The notes under the pieces are model-generated. The model saw nothing but the letters and a program-made list of their open reading frames with translations, was not told the origin of the DNA and searched no databases. From Allorhizocola rhizosphaerae (GTDB lineage Bacteria > Actinomycetota > Actinomycetes > Mycobacteriales > Micromonosporaceae): a stretch of DNA of 51,395 nt. Location of the stretch: positions 1-51,395 of the forward strand of contig NZ_QJUG01000033.1 of assembly GCF_003426775.1 (NCBI RefSeq), written 5' to 3'. The first letter of the stretch is position 1; every line of letters begins with the position of its first letter. Position numbers and translations under genes: made by a program. Shown here in pieces: positions 48,981 through 51,395 of this stretch.

Positions 48981-49634
48981 CTAGCTCCCAGGGGTGACGA
49001 GCCCCGACTCGTACGCCACGACGACCGCCTGTGCCCGATCCCGCAACCCCAGCTTGCCCAGGATCCGCCCCACGTGCGTCTTGACCGTCTGCTCGGCCAC
49101 GACCAACGCGGCCGCGATCTCCTGATTGGACAGTCCCTGGGCGATCAGCCGCAAGACTTCCGTCTCGCGTGCCGTCAGTGCCCGCAGCGTGGCCGGCTTG
49201 ACTCCCGTAAACGACGGCCGGCGCACGAAGTCTTCGATCAGGCGCCGGGTCACGGCCGGTGCGAGCAGCGCCTCCCCGCCGGCCACGACGCGCACCGCAT
49301 GGACGAGGTCCGCCGCCGGCGCGTCCTTGAGCAGGAATCCGCTGGCGCCCGCCCGCAGCGCCTCGTACACGTACTCGTCCAGATCGAAGGTCGTCAGCAT
49401 CAGCACGCGTGCCTGCGAGGAAGACGTGATGTGCCGCGTCGCCGACAGCCCGTCCATGCGTGGCATGCGGACATCCATGAGCACGACATCCGGCCCCGCC
49501 GACCGGGTTTGGGCAACCGCGTCGACCCCGTCGGACGCCTGCCCCACGACATGCATGTCGGACTGGGCGGCGAGCAGCGCCGCGAACCCCTCCCGCACCA
49601 TCTGCTGATCGTCGACGACGAGGATCCTAATCAT
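48981..49634 (-). CDS. NarL/LuxR-type response regulator
   Basis: A 217-residue response regulator. Residues 1-120 are the receiver domain: ILVVDDQQMVREG (acidic pocket), Asp54 in VVLMDVRMPRMDG (phosphorylation site), LMLTTFDLDEYVYEALRAGA and the conserved Lys in GFLLKDAP. Residues about 150-215 are a LuxR helix-turn-helix (LTARETEVLRLIAQGLSNQE, then TVKTHVGRILGKLGLRDRAQ). The ATG at 49634 overlaps the kinase stop, so the two are coupled. Targets are unknown. Confidence 0.94.
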   Translation of the reverse strand: MIRILVVDDQQMVREGFAALLAAQSDMHVVGQASDGVDAVAQTRSAGPDVVLMDVRMPRMDGLSATRHITSSSQARVLMLTTFDLDEYVYEALRAGASGFLLKDAPAADLVHAVRVVAGGEALLAPAVTRRLIEDFVRRPSFTGVKPATLRALTARETEVLRLIAQGLSNQEIAAALVVAEQTVKTHVGRILGKLGLRDRAQAVVVAYESGLVTPGS

Positions 49635-50757
49635 CGGGCAGCTCCACGCGGACAACGAATCCACCGTCGGGTGTCGGGCCGGCCTCGAACCGCCCGTCGA
49701 GCATGGCCACGCGCTCACGCATGCCTATCAGCCCGTGTCCCGGCCCAGTCGGCTGCGCAACGGTGTCCGAAGGCCCGTTGCGCACCTGCACCACACTCGG
49801 CGTGACGGTCACCTCGACCCGGGCCCCGCGGGCGTGCCGGGCGGCGTTGGACAGCCCTTCCTGCACAATCCTGTACACGGTCAACGCAGTCGTGGGCGGA
49901 ACCGGTACCCCATGAAAATCTATATCCATCCCGGCTCGCCGCATCGTCTCGATCAGCTCGTCCAGATCGGACAGTGTCGGCTGCGGCGCGAGCGCCGGCT
50001 CGGCCTCGGTGCGCAGCACGCCCAGCAGCCGACGCAGCTCGGTCAGGCTCTCCCGCGCGGTCCCGGCCAGGGCCAGAAACTCCTCGCGCACCGGCTCGGG
50101 CAATTCTTGCAGGCGATACGGCGCGGTTTCGGCCCGCACCGCCACCAACGACATCGAATGCGCGACCACATCGTGCAGATCACGGGCGAGCCGAGCCCGC
50201 TCGGTCAGCTCCTCGCTGCGCCGCGCCTGCTGCTTCAGATCACCCTGCACCCGTCTTCGAACCTGAATTTGCTCACCTAGTACGAGGACAGCCGCCACAA
50301 CGAGCGCGACGCCGCCCAGGTTGAACGAGTTGGCGAACACGGGGACAAGGGCGATCGTGGCAAGGCCCACCCACACGATGACGCCGACCGGCTCGCGCAG
50401 CGCGACCACGAACAGCACCACGACCATCATGATGATCTGCACCGGGTTCCACGGCCAGGTGTCGGTGCGGTTGTCCACGGGCCCAAGCAGCAGGCCCACG
50501 AACGCGACCCGCCACGCCCACAGCGGGCTCTGCCGCAGCAGCAGCATGGGGGCCACGCTCAGCGCGCCGAGCCCGATGCCGAGAGGGATGGGGATGCCCC
50601 GGTCGTCCGCCCACTCGACCACGATCGCGGCGAACCCGACCAGCGCCACGACCCCGATGGCCGCCAGCCAATGCCGACGCAGCGGCGCGCTCGGCCCCTG
50701 ATAGGGGTCGGCGCCGATGAACGTGGTACGCAAGCTGCGCAGCAGGCCCAGGTTCAC
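49627..50757 (-). CDS. NarL-type sensor histidine kinase (HisKA_3)
   Basis: A 376-residue kinase. Five to six hydrophobic segments occupy about residues 20-165 with very short loops, so the signal is probably sensed in the membrane. The HisKA_3 domain holds the phospho-acceptor His195 in RLARDLHDVVAHSMSLVAVR. The ATPase domain follows, with the N-box VYRIVQEGLSNAARHARGA and G-box TGPGHGLIGMRERVAML. The GTG at 50757 overlaps the cupin stop (TAGTG) and starts just before the first membrane segment. It phosphorylates the regulator encoded downstream. Confidence 0.92.
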   Translation of the reverse strand: MNLGLLRSLRTTFIGADPYQGPSAPLRRHWLAAIGVVALVGFAAIVVEWADDRGIPIPLGIGLGALSVAPMLLLRQSPLWAWRVAFVGLLLGPVDNRTDTWPWNPVQIIMMVVVLFVVALREPVGVIVWVGLATIALVPVFANSFNLGGVALVVAAVLVLGEQIQVRRRVQGDLKQQARRSEELTERARLARDLHDVVAHSMSLVAVRAETAPYRLQELPEPVREEFLALAGTARESLTELRRLLGVLRTEAEPALAPQPTLSDLDELIETMRRAGMDIDFHGVPVPPTTALTVYRIVQEGLSNAARHARGARVEVTVTPSVVQVRNGPSDTVAQPTGPGHGLIGMRERVAMLDGRFEAGPTPDGGFVVRVELPDD

Positions 50758-51206
50758 TACTCGCCCATCGTAAAGTCCGCGAAGTCGAACCCCGGCGCGA
50801 CCACGCAGCTCACCAGCGCCTCTTCGCCCGACGCCGGCTCCGCCGACTGCCACACCCCACCCGGCACGACCACCTGCGGCCGCTGCCCCGCCGCCAAGTC
50901 GGGCCCCAGCACGAACTCCGTCTCGCCCTCGGGAAGCCGCATCCGCAGCGTCAACGGCCCGCCGCTGTGCCACAGCCAGAGCTCATCGGACCGCACCACA
51001 TGCCACCGCGACACCTCGCCGGGCCGCAGCAGGAAGTAAATCGCGGTTGCCGCGGCTCGCGTGCCCCCATAACCCTCGGGCTCGAACTCCACCCCCGATC
51101 GCCAGGTCTCCCTATACCACCCACCCTCCGGGTGTGCCACCAACCCCAGCAATTCCACAGTGTCACCAGACACGGCCCACTCCATCTCCACCGAGTTCAA
51201 AATCAT
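50757..51206 (-). CDS. DUF985-type cupin protein
   Basis: A 149-residue single-domain cupin of the DUF985 type: LLGLVAHPEGGWYRETWRSG opens the family, then AIYFLLRPGEVSRWHVVRSD with metal-type His, ELWLWHSGGPLTLRM, VVVPGGVWQSAEPA and LVSCVVAPGFDFADFTMGE. Family members resemble sugar-phosphate isomerase cupins, but none of the substrates is established. The frame stays open to 51389; homology supports a start at ATG 51206 or ATG 51185 (GGTGG just ahead of the latter). It is the first gene of the cupin-kinase-regulator operon. Confidence 0.88.
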   Translation of the reverse strand: MILNSVEMEWAVSGDTVELLGLVAHPEGGWYRETWRSGVEFEPEGYGGTRAAATAIYFLLRPGEVSRWHVVRSDELWLWHSGGPLTLRMRLPEGETEFVLGPDLAAGQRPQVVVPGGVWQSAEPASGEEALVSCVVAPGFDFADFTMGE

Positions 51207-51395
51207 TCGCGCGCCGCCATCGCCGAGTCGATCCGGGCTCATCCACACGGCATCCACGCGGCTCTCGCGCGCGGACGAGTGTGTTGCGGGCCTTCGGCGG
51301 AAGGTCGCGGACGGAGCACGTTGCCGACCCTCGGCGGAAGAACGACCATCCCCTTCACCCGGCCATTGTCCCCTCCCACCGCGACCCACCCGCCC

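Overview
The window is about 70% G+C, uses GTG starts freely and stacks genes with ATGA or GTGA overlaps. It carries twin-layer ABC sugar uptake without its own ATPase, PadR, LacI and MocR regulators, CbtAB, Uma2 and CGNR proteins. This points to a filamentous actinomycete, plausibly Pseudonocardiales or a relative; the sequence alone does not fix the genus. No rRNA, tRNA, transposase, phage gene or CRISPR array was recognised.

Layout. 1-456: C-terminal end of a secreted FN3-CBM2 carbohydrate-active protein. 488-3054: VOC protein, then a divergent pair of a shortened MocR-type regulator and an MFS exporter. 3133-9390: a beta-galactoside utilisation locus (GH42 enzyme, binding lipoprotein, two permeases) facing a LacI repressor, with a promoter and a palindromic operator between them. 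9481-15164: mixed accessory genes (Uma2, APH-like kinase, PadR plus membrane protein, double GNAT, YCII) interleaved with decayed genes. 15231-18509: a large secreted phosphodiester glycosidase/metallophosphatase fusion. 18598-25626: a membrane-anchored ECF sigma factor with an outer propeller-like domain, a remnant of a second such gene, a SRPBCC protein, a secreted subtilase and a membrane protein. Asp-box motifs recur in three of these genes.

26011-46468 is a cobalamin region under three B12 riboswitches. One operon (40865 down to 29964) encodes a ChlI/ChlD-like chelatase component, CobO, CobB, CobI, CobM, CbiD, CobL, CbiG-CobJ, a ferredoxin-CobH fusion and CbiX. A second (29734 down to 26011) encodes CbtB, CbtA, a 2Fe-2S ferredoxin, CbiB, CobC and a SnoaL-like protein. 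cobN stands alone behind a compact riboswitch. Together they cover cobalt uptake, most ring methylations, metal insertion, a,c-amidation, adenosylation and aminopropanol attachment. CobK/CbiJ, CobQ and the late CobU/CobS/CobT steps are not in the window.

46526-47740 holds a frameshifted PAP2 gene and three different repeat arrays. The window ends with an alpha/beta hydrolase and a cupin-histidine kinase-response regulator operon.

A general theme is decay by large internal deletion: MocR, TetR, acyltransferase, phosphotransferase, sigma-factor and permease-prefix genes all lack central blocks of their families while keeping recognisable ends. The most original candidates are the sigma/subtilase/Asp-box locus, the four near-palindromes spaced 41-42 bp, and the fused or unusual B12 proteins.
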